DNA of 24,112 bases from CAYHIW01 sp964356745 (GTDB lineage Bacteria; Patescibacteriota; Microgenomatia; UBA1406; GWC2-37-13). This document shows positions 1 to 7,540 of this stretch, piece after piece. Each line of letters starts with the position of its first letter. Position 1 is the first letter of the stretch. The position numbers were made by a program, and so were the translations under genes. The notes below the pieces were generated by a model. The model was not told the DNA's origin and searched no databases. It saw only the letters and a list, made by a program, of their open reading frames with translations. The DNA lies in assembly GCA_964356745.1 (NCBI GenBank), contig CAYHIW010000007.1:1-24112 (forward strand), given 5' to 3'.

Positions 1-633
1 AAAATAGCAGGAAAGGGTGAAAAATAGCGAAATGTAAAGACCGCGAGAATAGGTTAATAAAATAAGAGCTCCAAAAAGAAAGTAATGGCTGTACTGTATC
101 CATTTATCACGAAACGTATGTAAAAGTGTAGAGATGAATATTAATCCATACAAAGCTCCTGCGATCGAGACGTCAAAAAATAATCCGAATGCACGAAACT
201 CATGAGGATCCCAACCTAGATAAGAAAGATTCCGAAGGTTAGGATAGAAAACATATTGGGCAAGTGAAATTAAACCAATTGCCAGTGTTACATACGCCAC
301 GCCTTTTAGCTTTTTTACCGCAAGTATTCCATAGGTTAAAAATAGAAAATAAAAAGTAAGTCTTGCAAAGTACAAAAAAGCTTCTATGTTTTGAGAAAAA
401 TTGTAATAGGGAATTGAAATTAGTAAAGAAAGCAGAAGCCATGCAAAAAAATATAAAACCGACTTTATCCATGTGTTCTGAGATGGAAATGGTTTAAGCT
501 TATATTTGAAAATCCAAAAAATAACGACTAGGGCTAATGGAATTTCATACAGATAAAGATTGATTGCTTGATTGGCAAAAGATAATCTTCCCAGTTGACC
601 TATTGCAAAAAATAGAAATATAAATAAAAACAT
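1..633 (-). CDS. O-antigen ligase/polymerase family membrane protein, partial
   Basis: The frame is open from an ATG at 633 to the left edge with no stop, giving the first 211 residues. The translation is strongly hydrophobic, with several membrane segments separated by short basic loops, starting at residues 1-12 and 31-42. Near the edge it carries a Thr-Tyr-Ser-Arg-Gly motif followed by another membrane helix, which matches the SRG-containing motif of the Wzy_C/WaaL family. Members polymerise O-units or transfer lipid-linked glycan to an acceptor at the outer face of the membrane. The start lies 3 bases after the stop of the preceding glycosyltransferase, so it is the last gene seen in the glycan operon. 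Ligase and polymerase cannot be told apart here because the large periplasmic-type loop lies outside the window. Confidence 0.75.
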   Translation of the reverse strand, partial: MFLFIFLFFAIGQLGRLSFANQAINLYLYEIPLALVVIFWIFKYKLKPFPSQNTWIKSVLYFFAWLLLSLLISIPYYNFSQNIEAFLYFARLTFYFLFLTYGILAVKKLKGVAYVTLAIGLISLAQYVFYPNLRNLSYLGWDPHEFRAFGLFFDVSIAGALYGLIFISTLLHTFRDKWIQYSHYFLFGALILLTYSRGLYISLFFTLSCYF

Positions 634-636
634 GTC

Positions 637-1386
637 TTAGGTTTTGAGATGCGCGTACTGATAGAGTTTTGCTCTGACAAGAAATGAGTGAAAGCTCATG
701 GTAAATGCATAAGCAAATCCAGCGGGTCCGTCAAGAAAACCTAGTAGTAGGACGTATGTGTAGAAAAATTTAGCTGGTGGCAGAAATAGAAGCTGGAAGA
801 TGGAGAAGCGCGTCCCTTGTTTTTGAAGTTCCTTAGCTCTCAGAGTGCTGTACGTATTTATTTCGCTTAAGAATTCAGCGTAGGTTTGGTGTGGATAATG
901 CTCTATATATCCTTCTAAAGTTCCAGAAGAATCATGAGGAACGAAAACTTCGTGAACAGAACCAGTCCAGTTACCAGAATCTTTTTTCACCAAACGGATG
1001 ATTCCTTTAGTTCTAGCTTTCTTTATTTCCCCAAATTTTAGCTCCCTCCCCCAAAAGTGATCACGTCGTTTAATGTAATATGACAAATTAGATTGGTTTT
1101 TTATTTCATTTACGATATTCGTTTTCAGTTCTTCACTTACTAATTCATCAGCATCCAAAAACAAGATCCATTCTCCCCTCGCCTCTTTCAAACCAAAATT
1201 GCGAAGCTCCGAGAAGTCTGTTGAATTATTCTTCAAGACACTAGCTTTATGTTTTTTAGCGACTTCAATCGTTCTGTCTGTCGAATCGTTATCAATAACT
1301 ACAATCTCATCGCAAAATGAAAGCGAGGTAATCGCCTTTGCTATATTTTTTTCTTCGTTTTTTGCAAGAATCACTCCTGAGATCAT
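637..1386 (-). CDS. Glycosyltransferase family 2, WaaE/KdtX-like
   Basis: A 249-residue GT-A fold glycosyltransferase. The N-terminus has the nucleotide-binding strand with a Lys-Asn-Glu-Glu turn (residues 9-12), an Ile-Asp-Asn-Asp-Ser-Thr-Asp segment (31-37), and the metal-binding DxD as Asp-Ala-Asp at 78-80. The middle part (HFWGRELKFGE and later GSVHEVF) matches the WaaE/KdtX subfamily, whose characterised members add hexoses to the lipopolysaccharide core. The C-terminus is hydrophobic and may sit against the membrane. It overlaps the upstream GT-B gene by 4 bases (ATGA), so translation is probably coupled. Donor and acceptor sugars cannot be read from the sequence. A similar enzyme is encoded at 5386-6147. 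Confidence 0.88.
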   Translation of the reverse strand: MISGVILAKNEEKNIAKAITSLSFCDEIVVIDNDSTDRTIEVAKKHKASVLKNNSTDFSELRNFGLKEARGEWILFLDADELVSEELKTNIVNEIKNQSNLSYYIKRRDHFWGRELKFGEIKKARTKGIIRLVKKDSGNWTGSVHEVFVPHDSSGTLEGYIEHYPHQTYAEFLSEINTYSTLRAKELQKQGTRFSIFQLLFLPPAKFFYTYVLLLGFLDGPAGFAYAFTMSFHSFLVRAKLYQYAHLKT

Positions 1387-2438
1387 ATGCTTTTATAGAA
1401 TTTTTCCAGTTCTTTTGCGCACTTTTTGGCATCAAAGAATGTTTCAACTCTCTTTCTCCCTATTGTACCAAGTTTCAATCTTTCAGACTTATTCTCTATC
1501 AAAAACCTCAGTTTATCACTTAACTGGGCAGTGTCGCCTTCTGGGACTAGTACTCCGGCATTACCCAAAACTTCGGGTATACTTCCCGAACTATAAGCAA
1601 TTACCGGAAGTCCAGACGCCATTGCCTCTAATAAAACCATTCCGTACTGTTCTTCCCAAGTTTTTGTTGTTTTCGATGGAACAACCATGATATCAGCACT
1701 CTGATATTCTTTAGAAATTTTATTGTATTTAATATTTTGTATAAATTTGAATTTTATTTGAAATTTGAAATTTGTAATTTGTAATTTACCGGCAGCTTCC
1801 TTCAAATCACCCAGTCCCTTTTCCCACACATTCCTCCCCACAAACAATACCGTGAGCTTATTTTTATGGGCCAGTTGTATACCGCTTAGGTGTACAAATT
1901 TGGCAAGATCGACACCAAGTCGTTGAACCGTAATTTTGGAAGAATCAATTCCTTCAGCGATCAAACAGTCTCGCGCTCTTTCTGTATGACAAATAAAATG
2001 GTCGACTAAACCCATCGTGAATTTCTTCATATTCTTTTTTGCTCTTGTCCCTTCGTTATTAAATGGAATTGTTTCCCACCATGTTGAGACAAATGTAAAT
2101 GATTGTTTTTTTCGAAGTTTTGCGACTTGATATGAATAGTAATAATGTGGGTCTGCTGTGTGAATTATATCGTAGTGTTTAATTTTTTCCTCTAGCCCAA
2201 AAAGCACCTGCGAATCGCCTAACAATCTGTTTGAAAGAAATTTTATTGGAGAAGAGAAAAAGGGAATTTTTTGCAGATCTGACAAACTCAATAGTTTCTT
2301 TTGAGAAATGTTTGAAATAGTATGAATCGGAAATAACGAACTGAAGTAGGCTATCGAGACTCCATTTTGAATTAACAAATACGTTTGTGTTTCATATTCA
2401 TTCAGATAAGCGCCTCGAACAAACGCCACTTTTATCAT
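1383..2438 (-). CDS. Glycosyltransferase family 4 (GT-B)
   Basis: A 351-residue GT-B glycosyltransferase. The C-terminal half shows the family signature: a phosphate-binding strand LFVGRNVWEKG near residue 200, then the E-x7-E motif as EQYGMVLLE, followed by MASGLPVIAY and SGSIPEVLG. Such retaining enzymes transfer sugars from nucleotide donors at the cytoplasmic membrane face. It overlaps both neighbours by 4 bases (ATGA), the tightest coupling in this operon. An unusual stretch at about residues 217-232 is encoded by a periodic AT-rich tract (1742-1788) that looks inserted in frame between two conserved parts of the donor domain. The rest of the C-terminal domain looks intact, so the enzyme is probably functional. 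Confidence 0.87.
   Translation of the reverse strand: MIKVAFVRGAYLNEYETQTYLLIQNGVSIAYFSSLFPIHTISNISQKKLLSLSDLQKIPFFSSPIKFLSNRLLGDSQVLFGLEEKIKHYDIIHTADPHYYYSYQVAKLRKKQSFTFVSTWWETIPFNNEGTRAKKNMKKFTMGLVDHFICHTERARDCLIAEGIDSSKITVQRLGVDLAKFVHLSGIQLAHKNKLTVLFVGRNVWEKGLGDLKEAAGKLQITNFKFQIKFKFIQNIKYNKISKEYQSADIMVVPSKTTKTWEEQYGMVLLEAMASGLPVIAYSSGSIPEVLGNAGVLVPEGDTAQLSDKLRFLIENKSERLKLGTIGRKRVETFFDAKKCAKELEKFYKSI
1742..1788 (-). repeat. In-frame AT-rich periodic insertion in glycosyltransferase gene
   Basis: On the coding strand this tract repeats units such as TTACAAA and TTTCAAA (CAAATTTC repeated with small changes). It encodes a Lys/Phe/Gln/Ile-rich segment in the donor-binding half of the GT4 gene. 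The composition differs from the sequence on both sides, and the reading frame is kept. A similar tract lies in ileS at 15171-15215. Confidence 0.6.
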
Positions 2439-3442
2439 ACAAAAAGAGCTGTCAGACTCTTAAGATACGTCTCCCAACTGAAATGTTTTTTGATCTCATT
2501 CGCGATGCTGATAAAACCCGGTCTTTCGGATGCAAGCTTCATCGCCGTTACAAACTCATCCAGTGTTTTTACCACCTTCACGTGATCTTCAAATTCTGGA
2601 ATGATTGCAGATTTAAGTCCAATTACAGGGCAGTTTTGAGAGAGCGCTTCGAGAACAGGTAGGTTGTAACTTTCATATAAGGAAGCGGTCAAATAGGCTG
2701 TTGCATGCATGTATAAATCCTTCAACTGCGTCCTATCAATGTTGTCGTGAGAATAAATTCGCTTTTCGGCACTCGCATAGCGACTAAAATTCCCCACAAG
2801 GTGCAACTCATAGTTATCGTTATATTCTGAAAATTTCTGGAATGCCTGGGTTAAAAATGCAAGATTTTTGATAGCGTGATCCATACCAACAAAAAGAAAG
2901 TGATTTTTACGTTGTGGAATAAGTGGTAGTGAATCGAGCATGTCTTTGGGCACGGGAAAAGGAATTGTTTCAACCTTTACCTTGCTGTCCATGAGCCGAA
3001 GTTCTTTTGCAACTTTGGTTGAAGAAACAACGATGTGATGAGATCTCGCAATCATTGCTCCAACCTGACTTAACATGCGCTTGGCAGAATCTGGGTATAA
3101 ATTCTGATTAAAGTAAAATGACAATCCATGAGAAAACGATATGATCTTCGCCTTTGTATATAAGGGAATCGCCTGATTAAGCGCAAGAAATATATTGCTT
3201 GGGCGTCTAAATTCTTCCCAAGAAACACGCATGGACATCCAGTTTTTGGTTGGCTTCAACTCAGTCAACTTGGCATTCTCTGCCAGTTTAATATTTTCCG
3301 GCTTGCAAAAAACATAGACCGAGTATTGATTGGCTTTGTCAAACACAGGCAACTCCTCTACGATCCCTTTGCCCATTGTATAGGTTCCGAAACGTTCAGT
3401 TTTTGGTGAGCACAGCGCCCCTCCGTCGATTGCTATTTTCAT
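2435..3442 (-). CDS. Glycosyltransferase family 4/1 (GT-B)
   Basis: A 335-residue GT-B enzyme beginning MKIAIDGGAL. I chose the ATG at 3442 because the longer frame starts with a TTG at 3475 and adds 11 residues that do not fit the family's first beta strand. The C-terminal donor domain has HFLFVGMDHAIKN, then LYMHATAYLTASLYES and YNLPVLEALSQNCPVIG, where the second Glu of the E-x7-E motif is visible, as in mannosyltransferase-like GT4 proteins. Its 5' end overlaps the end of the fusion gene upstream by 47 bases in another frame, and its 3' end overlaps the next gene by 4 bases. No Shine-Dalgarno site is seen at this start, so translation probably depends on coupling. Confidence 0.85.
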   Translation of the reverse strand: MKIAIDGGALCSPKTERFGTYTMGKGIVEELPVFDKANQYSVYVFCKPENIKLAENAKLTELKPTKNWMSMRVSWEEFRRPSNIFLALNQAIPLYTKAKIISFSHGLSFYFNQNLYPDSAKRMLSQVGAMIARSHHIVVSSTKVAKELRLMDSKVKVETIPFPVPKDMLDSLPLIPQRKNHFLFVGMDHAIKNLAFLTQAFQKFSEYNDNYELHLVGNFSRYASAEKRIYSHDNIDRTQLKDLYMHATAYLTASLYESYNLPVLEALSQNCPVIGLKSAIIPEFEDHVKVVKTLDEFVTAMKLASERPGFISIANEIKKHFSWETYLKSLTALFV

Positions 3443-5369
3443 ATAAAAATTTAAACGCCAAAAATGCAAACACAATATTTATTACTTCTGAAAAAACAGT
3501 GATATACGCACTTGCCCTATATGAGTAAATGGGAATAAAGTGCGCATTTAATAGTATATTCATAACGAGTTGAAAAATAAATATCAGAATTACTGCGTGA
3601 GACTTTTTAAGGACATGGAGTGCGCTGAAATAGGTATTGGTCATAAGAATAAAAGGAAGGGCAAAAATGACAATGCGAAAAACTTCAATGGAAGCATTAT
3701 ATTGATTAGGCAAAAATAATTTCAAAACATATGGAGCAAATATGTATGAGGAAATGGCAATTGCAAATCCTAAAATGCATAAGTATGGAACGTCGCGTTT
3801 AATTTTCTTGAGAAATGTTGGATCGTTTTCACGAAGATGCTTTGAAAGTACTGGAGTAGCAGCAAGTGAATAACTCGCGCCGAGAAACATAAGCGCTTCA
3901 AAAAATTTATATCCTGCAGAATAAATTCCCACCGTCGTTGATCCTTTGAAAAACTGCAAAAGAAAAATGTCAGCTTTAAAGTAAACTCCAGAAAATGCCA
4001 TAAGAACGACGAATGGAAGAGATCCTCTAAGAATCTTCTTTACTTGTGAAAAATCAAAGTTGGGTTTAACTTTGACGGTAAGAAGAAGTACCCCGTGCAC
4101 TACCGAATAAAAAAGGTAGAAAACGAACATGGTTAAAAATACAGCGTTAACATCATGAGTAAAAACTGCAGTAACGATGAGGCTTGCTGTCAAAAATAAG
4201 TTAAAAATAATTGAGATGAAACTTGTGAAATATGACTTTTGCTTTGCTGCAAAATAAATAAGCGAAGAGCCAGAAAATCCGTTTGCGAGTACGATTGAAG
4301 CGATAGTAAGCATAAGAAAAAAATTGGACAAAGATGTTTTAATAAAAATCACTGCGAAAAATGACAGAACGATTGCAATAAAACTGAGAAATATGCGAAC
4401 CGAAACAAGCGCGTTAAAATGATTTGTATCATCATCCGAATAACGGACAATGCCATAACTCGTTGTCCCAAAATCGATAAACGGCATAACCAATCCCACG
4501 TATGCCCACAGAAGCGAATAGATTCCATATTGATCAGTGGTTAAATAACGAATTAGAAATAAGAAGAGAAAGAACGAAAAAACTCTATTGATAACTGAAG
4601 ATGCGTTAAGACTGAGAAAGTTACGCAAGAATGGTCGTTGAGTAATACTTTTAACGAGCAGCTTCCTTTCTTCGACTATTGTTTTGGGAAATCGAATAAA
4701 CTCGTACACTTTTTGCTTGAAAGAGCCAAATTTCATCAAAAATGTTAATCTATTCTTGGCGAGAAGAAATTGTTTTTTAGGGTTGCTCTTATCAGATTTT
4801 TCAAAGTGTTCGTAATAATGCTCTGCATCTATTCCTACACGATAACCTGAATCTGTTGCTTTCTTACAATAATCAGCATCTTCATAATAGATGAAGTAGC
4901 TCTCATCCCACAAACCAATTTTTTCAATAACTTCACGTTTTATACACATGAGAGATCCTGAGACAAAATCAACGGTAGTGAATCGATTGTTTGGTTTGTT
5001 TTTTTCAAGTCCGGCGCTCATTCGCCACTTATCAAACACCCCTCGGTAGAGCATTTCTTTATTTTGTTTTATCGCATAACCCCAAACATCAAATTGATCA
5101 GCAGCTTCTTGAAAATACTCTTTTTTTAGATTATTTATAGATATATCATCGTTAGCAACGATAAATAAATCTGCTTTTTCGTCTAAACTTTTTTTAATAC
5201 CCTTATTTACGCCTGTTGCATAACCATCTTTACCATAGGTATTAACAATTAAATGAATGGTTGCATGAGTAGAGAAAAGTGACTTAAATTGTTGTTGCAG
5301 ATTTTTGACAACGTGAGATTGAGGTTCGCAGGTAACAATTATTACCGCGATCTTTCCGAGATTAGCCAT
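3396..5369 (-). CDS. Fusion of family 2 glycosyltransferase and Wzx-type flippase
   Basis: One uninterrupted 657-residue frame joins two proteins that are normally separate. Residues 1 to about 240 are a rhamnosyltransferase-like GT2 domain: a first strand IAVIIVTCEP, a metal-binding Asn-Asp-Asp at 73-75, a VSGSLMCIKR segment near 136-145, and the acidic YYEDADYC motif (161-168) after GLWDES. From about residue 247 the sequence starts again like a MATE/Wzx polysaccharide exporter (FLSLNASSVINRVFSFF) and continues with about 12 to 14 membrane helices and typical loops such as YLTTDQYGIYSL. The enzyme part would sit in the cytoplasm next to the transporter that flips lipid-linked glycan. Both domains look full length, which argues for a real fusion rather than a lost stop codon. 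Confidence 0.88.
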   Translation of the reverse strand: MANLGKIAVIIVTCEPQSHVVKNLQQQFKSLFSTHATIHLIVNTYGKDGYATGVNKGIKKSLDEKADLFIVANDDISINNLKKEYFQEAADQFDVWGYAIKQNKEMLYRGVFDKWRMSAGLEKNKPNNRFTTVDFVSGSLMCIKREVIEKIGLWDESYFIYYEDADYCKKATDSGYRVGIDAEHYYEHFEKSDKSNPKKQFLLAKNRLTFLMKFGSFKQKVYEFIRFPKTIVEERKLLVKSITQRPFLRNFLSLNASSVINRVFSFFLFLFLIRYLTTDQYGIYSLLWAYVGLVMPFIDFGTTSYGIVRYSDDDTNHFNALVSVRIFLSFIAIVLSFFAVIFIKTSLSNFFLMLTIASIVLANGFSGSSLIYFAAKQKSYFTSFISIIFNLFLTASLIVTAVFTHDVNAVFLTMFVFYLFYSVVHGVLLLTVKVKPNFDFSQVKKILRGSLPFVVLMAFSGVYFKADIFLLQFFKGSTTVGIYSAGYKFFEALMFLGASYSLAATPVLSKHLRENDPTFLKKIKRDVPYLCILGFAIAISSYIFAPYVLKLFLPNQYNASIEVFRIVIFALPFILMTNTYFSALHVLKKSHAVILIFIFQLVMNILLNAHFIPIYSYRASAYITVFSEVINIVFAFLAFKFLYENSNRRRGAVLTKN

Positions 5370-5385
5370 TAATGGTAATTGTAGT

Positions 5386-6147
5386 TTATTTTATATTTTG
5401 TTTTGGCAGAAACAACATTGTCATATAGGTGAGAAACTCCATATAGGCAAAACCAAGATCTAGAGGAATTCGAAATAAACCATCTCTGTATCCTTCATCC
5501 TTAATAAACCTCGCCCAGAACATATGAGGCGGATACATAACAATTTTTTTTAAACTTGTAGACTCACCATTTAATCTTCTCTGTTTTGCTTCGCGAATTG
5601 CATAGTCAGTAAATTTTTTGTACATCTGCCATATCGATCGATATGAATAGTGTAGAATTTTATTTTTTAGAACAGCAATTTTTCTTGAGTTTATTATTAC
5701 TTTTTCGTGCACAAATGCTTTCTCCATCTTAAATTTTGTTTTTCTGAACAACCGTAACATTTGATAATTTTCTCCACCATAGTAAAGACCTCTACCTAAG
5801 AAGTGATTTTGAAATGGAATGATAAACCCGTCGTATTTATTTTGTTTGATAGCGGCTTGAATTTCACGTGCAAGTTTTTTATCAATAGACTCGTCTGAGT
5901 CGAGCATGAGAATCCATCTACCTCTCGCTTTATTTATTGCATAGGCTCTTTGCCTGCCCAAATCGTATTCCCTTTTTGTGAAAATCACAGTTCCGAACTG
6001 TGTTGCGATCATTTTTGTACTGTCCGTTGAGTGATCATCTACTATGACGATTTCATCAGCCAAATCTTTTACCGAACGCAATGTTTTTTCAAGTAGCTGA
6101 GCAGAATTTTTCGTAATAATAACAACCGATAAGTTAACTTTTCCCAT
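5386..6147 (-). CDS. Glycosyltransferase family 2, WaaE/KdtX-like
   Basis: About 253 residues, GT-A fold. It has the first strand LSVVIITKNSA, the VDDHSTD loop, and the metal-binding motif Asp-Ser-Asp in the strand RWILMLDSDE. The region HFLGRGLYYGGENYQMLRLF and then FVHEKV place it with WaaE/KdtX-type enzymes and make it a paralogue of the gene at 637-1386. The start is uncertain. ATG 6147 (MGKVNLS) fits the family best, but a strong AAGGAGGA at 6173-6180 lies 13 bases before an in-frame TTG at 6159. Either choice overlaps the end of the methyltransferase gene by 14 to 26 bases. The C-terminus is hydrophobic and ends 16 bases before the fusion gene. Confidence 0.87.
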   Translation of the reverse strand: MGKVNLSVVIITKNSAQLLEKTLRSVKDLADEIVIVDDHSTDSTKMIATQFGTVIFTKREYDLGRQRAYAINKARGRWILMLDSDESIDKKLAREIQAAIKQNKYDGFIIPFQNHFLGRGLYYGGENYQMLRLFRKTKFKMEKAFVHEKVIINSRKIAVLKNKILHYSYRSIWQMYKKFTDYAIREAKQRRLNGESTSLKKIVMYPPHMFWARFIKDEGYRDGLFRIPLDLGFAYMEFLTYMTMLFLPKQNIK

Positions 6148-7003
6148 TCTTTTTAGCAATCATCAATATGAGTCCTCCTTTTTGGAAGGACCAAAGAATT
6201 GGGCGAGTAATAAGGTAGCCCGCAAGTGTCAATGCCTCACTGAGAATTTTTTTAATTTTAAGCCAGTAATCATTTCGCCTACGCAAATAGTTACCATCGA
6301 GATTTTTTTTGAAGTCCAAAAAGGTTTCAAATGTAGTCGCATACTCGATGCGAAAACCGTTATTGAGTAGAAGTGAACGAAGAGACTTTGGTGAAAAATG
6401 ATAATAATGATCTTCTACCATCCACCATGCCCAGTTTTTGCACAATTTAGCCATTAGGCTTTGGTAATTTGGGGCAACTATGAAAAGGTGTCCTTTTTTT
6501 GTAAGTAGTTTTTTTGCTTGAACAATAATCTCATCAGGATTATGAAAATGTTCGAGTACATCAATAAACGTGATGAGATCATATTTTTTTTTAGTTTTCT
6601 TTGCAAACGATTCGAACGATTTTTTTAGCACCTTAATATTTTTTTCACCGTCTATGTAACGCACGCTAAGATTGGGCTCAAGACAGTCAATCGTGTATTC
6701 ACTATGCACTGCAAGTTCTTTGGAAAAAAGTCCATATCCTCCTCCCACATCAAGCACACGACCAGAAAGCACGAGCGATCTTATTGCTTCAATAAAACGT
6801 TCAATTCTTTTTATTTGATTGTCTTCGTTATTTTTATATCCAGCAAATGAATAGGGTCCACTTTTACCATAGAGTTTTTGTTTTGTCGAAGTTACGTTAT
6901 CGGTAAACGCGAGCGAACAGTTTGGGCATTCCAGTATGTGAGCTTTTCCTATTGTTTTAATAAGTTTGTAATCTACGTTTTCGCACGTTAAGCACCTTTG
7001 CAT
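6134..7003 (-). CDS. Class I SAM-dependent methyltransferase with N-terminal zinc ribbon
   Basis: A 289-residue protein from ATG 7003, which is preceded by a purine-rich GGGAAGGG; a longer in-frame start at 7060 lies upstream of the predicted transcription start and is rejected. Cys4, Cys7, Cys26 and Cys29 form a C-x2-C-x18-C-x2-C zinc ribbon. The SAM-binding glycine loop is VLDVGGGYG at 83-91, followed by CLEPN (acidic end of strand 2) and FIDVLEHFHNP, typical of class I methyltransferases of the Methyltransf_23 type. Zinc-ribbon methyltransferases in glycan clusters often modify nucleotide sugars or glycan ends. It is the first gene of the glycan operon, so its target is probably a sugar or the growing glycan, but the substrate cannot be read from the sequence. 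Confidence 0.85.
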   Translation of the reverse strand: MQRCLTCENVDYKLIKTIGKAHILECPNCSLAFTDNVTSTKQKLYGKSGPYSFAGYKNNEDNQIKRIERFIEAIRSLVLSGRVLDVGGGYGLFSKELAVHSEYTIDCLEPNLSVRYIDGEKNIKVLKKSFESFAKKTKKKYDLITFIDVLEHFHNPDEIIVQAKKLLTKKGHLFIVAPNYQSLMAKLCKNWAWWMVEDHYYHFSPKSLRSLLLNNGFRIEYATTFETFLDFKKNLDGNYLRRRNDYWLKIKKILSEALTLAGYLITRPILWSFQKGGLILMIAKKNGKS

Positions 7004-7042
7004 TTTTTTCCCTTCCCAACAACCTAAATAAATTTTTTGTAG

Positions 7043-7071
7043 ATTATAGTCTACAGACATCCACTCTTCAA
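7043..7071 (-). promoter_or_regulatory. Promoter of the glycan operon
   Basis: On the minus strand there is a -35 TTGAAG (7071-7066), a 17-base spacer and a perfect -10 TATAAT (7048-7043). Transcription should begin near 7036, leaving about 33 bases of leader with a Shine-Dalgarno-like GGGAAGGG before ATG 7003. The -10 is the centre of an inverted repeat, TGTAGA-TTATAG-TCTACA (about 7039-7056), a possible operator. The promoter overlaps a divergent one serving the zinc-ribbon gene at 7090. Confidence 0.6.
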
Positions 7072-7082
7072 CTGCGTATAGT
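7054..7082 (+). promoter_or_regulatory. Promoter of the small zinc-ribbon gene (leaderless layout)
   Basis: CAGACA (7054-7059), a 17-base spacer and TATAGT (7077-7082). Only 7 bases separate the -10 from ATG 7090, so the message would start at or next to the start codon. It lies back to back with, and overlaps, the glycan operon promoter. Confidence 0.45.
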
Positions 7083-7089
7083 GATCTTC

Positions 7090-7227
7090 ATGTCCAACCC
7101 AACGTGTCCGATCTGCCGCAACTCCAAACCAATCTTTTTCACAAACCAAAACAATTATACGTATTATACCTGCCCCCATTGCAACAGTATTTTAAAATTA
7201 AAAACCGGACGTAATCAAGTAAAGTAG
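7090..7227 (+). CDS. 45-residue zinc-ribbon protein or truncated methyltransferase start
   Basis: A small frame, ATG 7090 to TAG 7227. The protein carries Cys6-x2-Cys9 and Cys28-x2-Cys31, a C-x2-C-x18-C-x2-C ribbon with exactly the spacing of the ribbon that opens the divergent methyltransferase (6134-7003). It ends with a basic tail. Two readings are possible. It may be a stand-alone zinc-ribbon protein, or the surviving 5' end of a related methyltransferase gene cut off when the restriction-modification island arrived. A promoter with leaderless spacing sits directly upstream, which suggests it can still be expressed. The base composition is less AT-rich than the genes to its right. Confidence 0.5.
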   Translation: MSNPTCPICRNSKPIFFTNQNNYTYYTCPHCNSILKLKTGRNQVK

Positions 7228-7256
7228 ATAAAAATCAGAACCATTATCAAATAAAT

Positions 7257-7466
7257 ATGAAACGTAAGAAAAATATTACTAGATATTATCAAGTCTGGAA
7301 ATTGCGAAAAGAAGGGAAGAAATTAAAGGACATTGCTGAGATTATGGGTTTTGGAATTGAAAGGGCAAGATATATGAATCGACATTTTAACTTTCTTATT
7401 GAAAATAAGATAACAAAAATCCCTCAAAACATTAGATCGTGTTTACAGAAAACATCAAGCAAATGA
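7257..7466 (+). CDS. Small basic helix-turn-helix-like protein, function unknown
   Basis: 69 residues, very basic, mostly alpha-helical by composition. The segment KLKDIAEIMGFGIERARYM (about 23-41) has the spacing of a helix-turn-helix of the sigma-70 region 4 or homeodomain-like kind: a helix, a Gly-containing turn, and a recognition helix rich in Arg and Tyr. No other domain is visible and I do not recognise the family. It lies 29 bases after the zinc-ribbon gene and 74 bases before the cytosine methyltransferase, on the same strand, so it may belong to the restriction-modification island as a regulator. No convincing promoter or ribosome site of its own is seen. Confidence 0.5.
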   Translation: MKRKKNITRYYQVWKLRKEGKKLKDIAEIMGFGIERARYMNRHFNFLIENKITKIPQNIRSCLQKTSSK

Positions 7467-7523
7467 TTTTTGCTTTAAAATTTGAGTTTTCAATTTACTT
7501 ATATATTAATTACGCCTAAGAAT

Positions 7524-7533
7524 TAGTATACTA
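7524..7533 (+). promoter_or_regulatory. -10 box and palindrome before the cytosine methyltransferase
   Basis: The perfect 10-base palindrome TAGTATACTA (7524-7533) contains a -10 TATACT at 7527-7532. Eight bases separate it from ATG 7541, again a leaderless layout. No good -35 is visible. A palindrome over the -10 box could be an operator that limits methyltransferase expression; this is inference. Confidence 0.4.
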
Positions 7534-7540
7534 TATTACA

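Noticed and set aside
239..472. A 77-residue minus-strand open frame near the left edge
   Set aside because: It is out of frame with the O-antigen ligase gene, which is open across the same bases from 633 to the edge.
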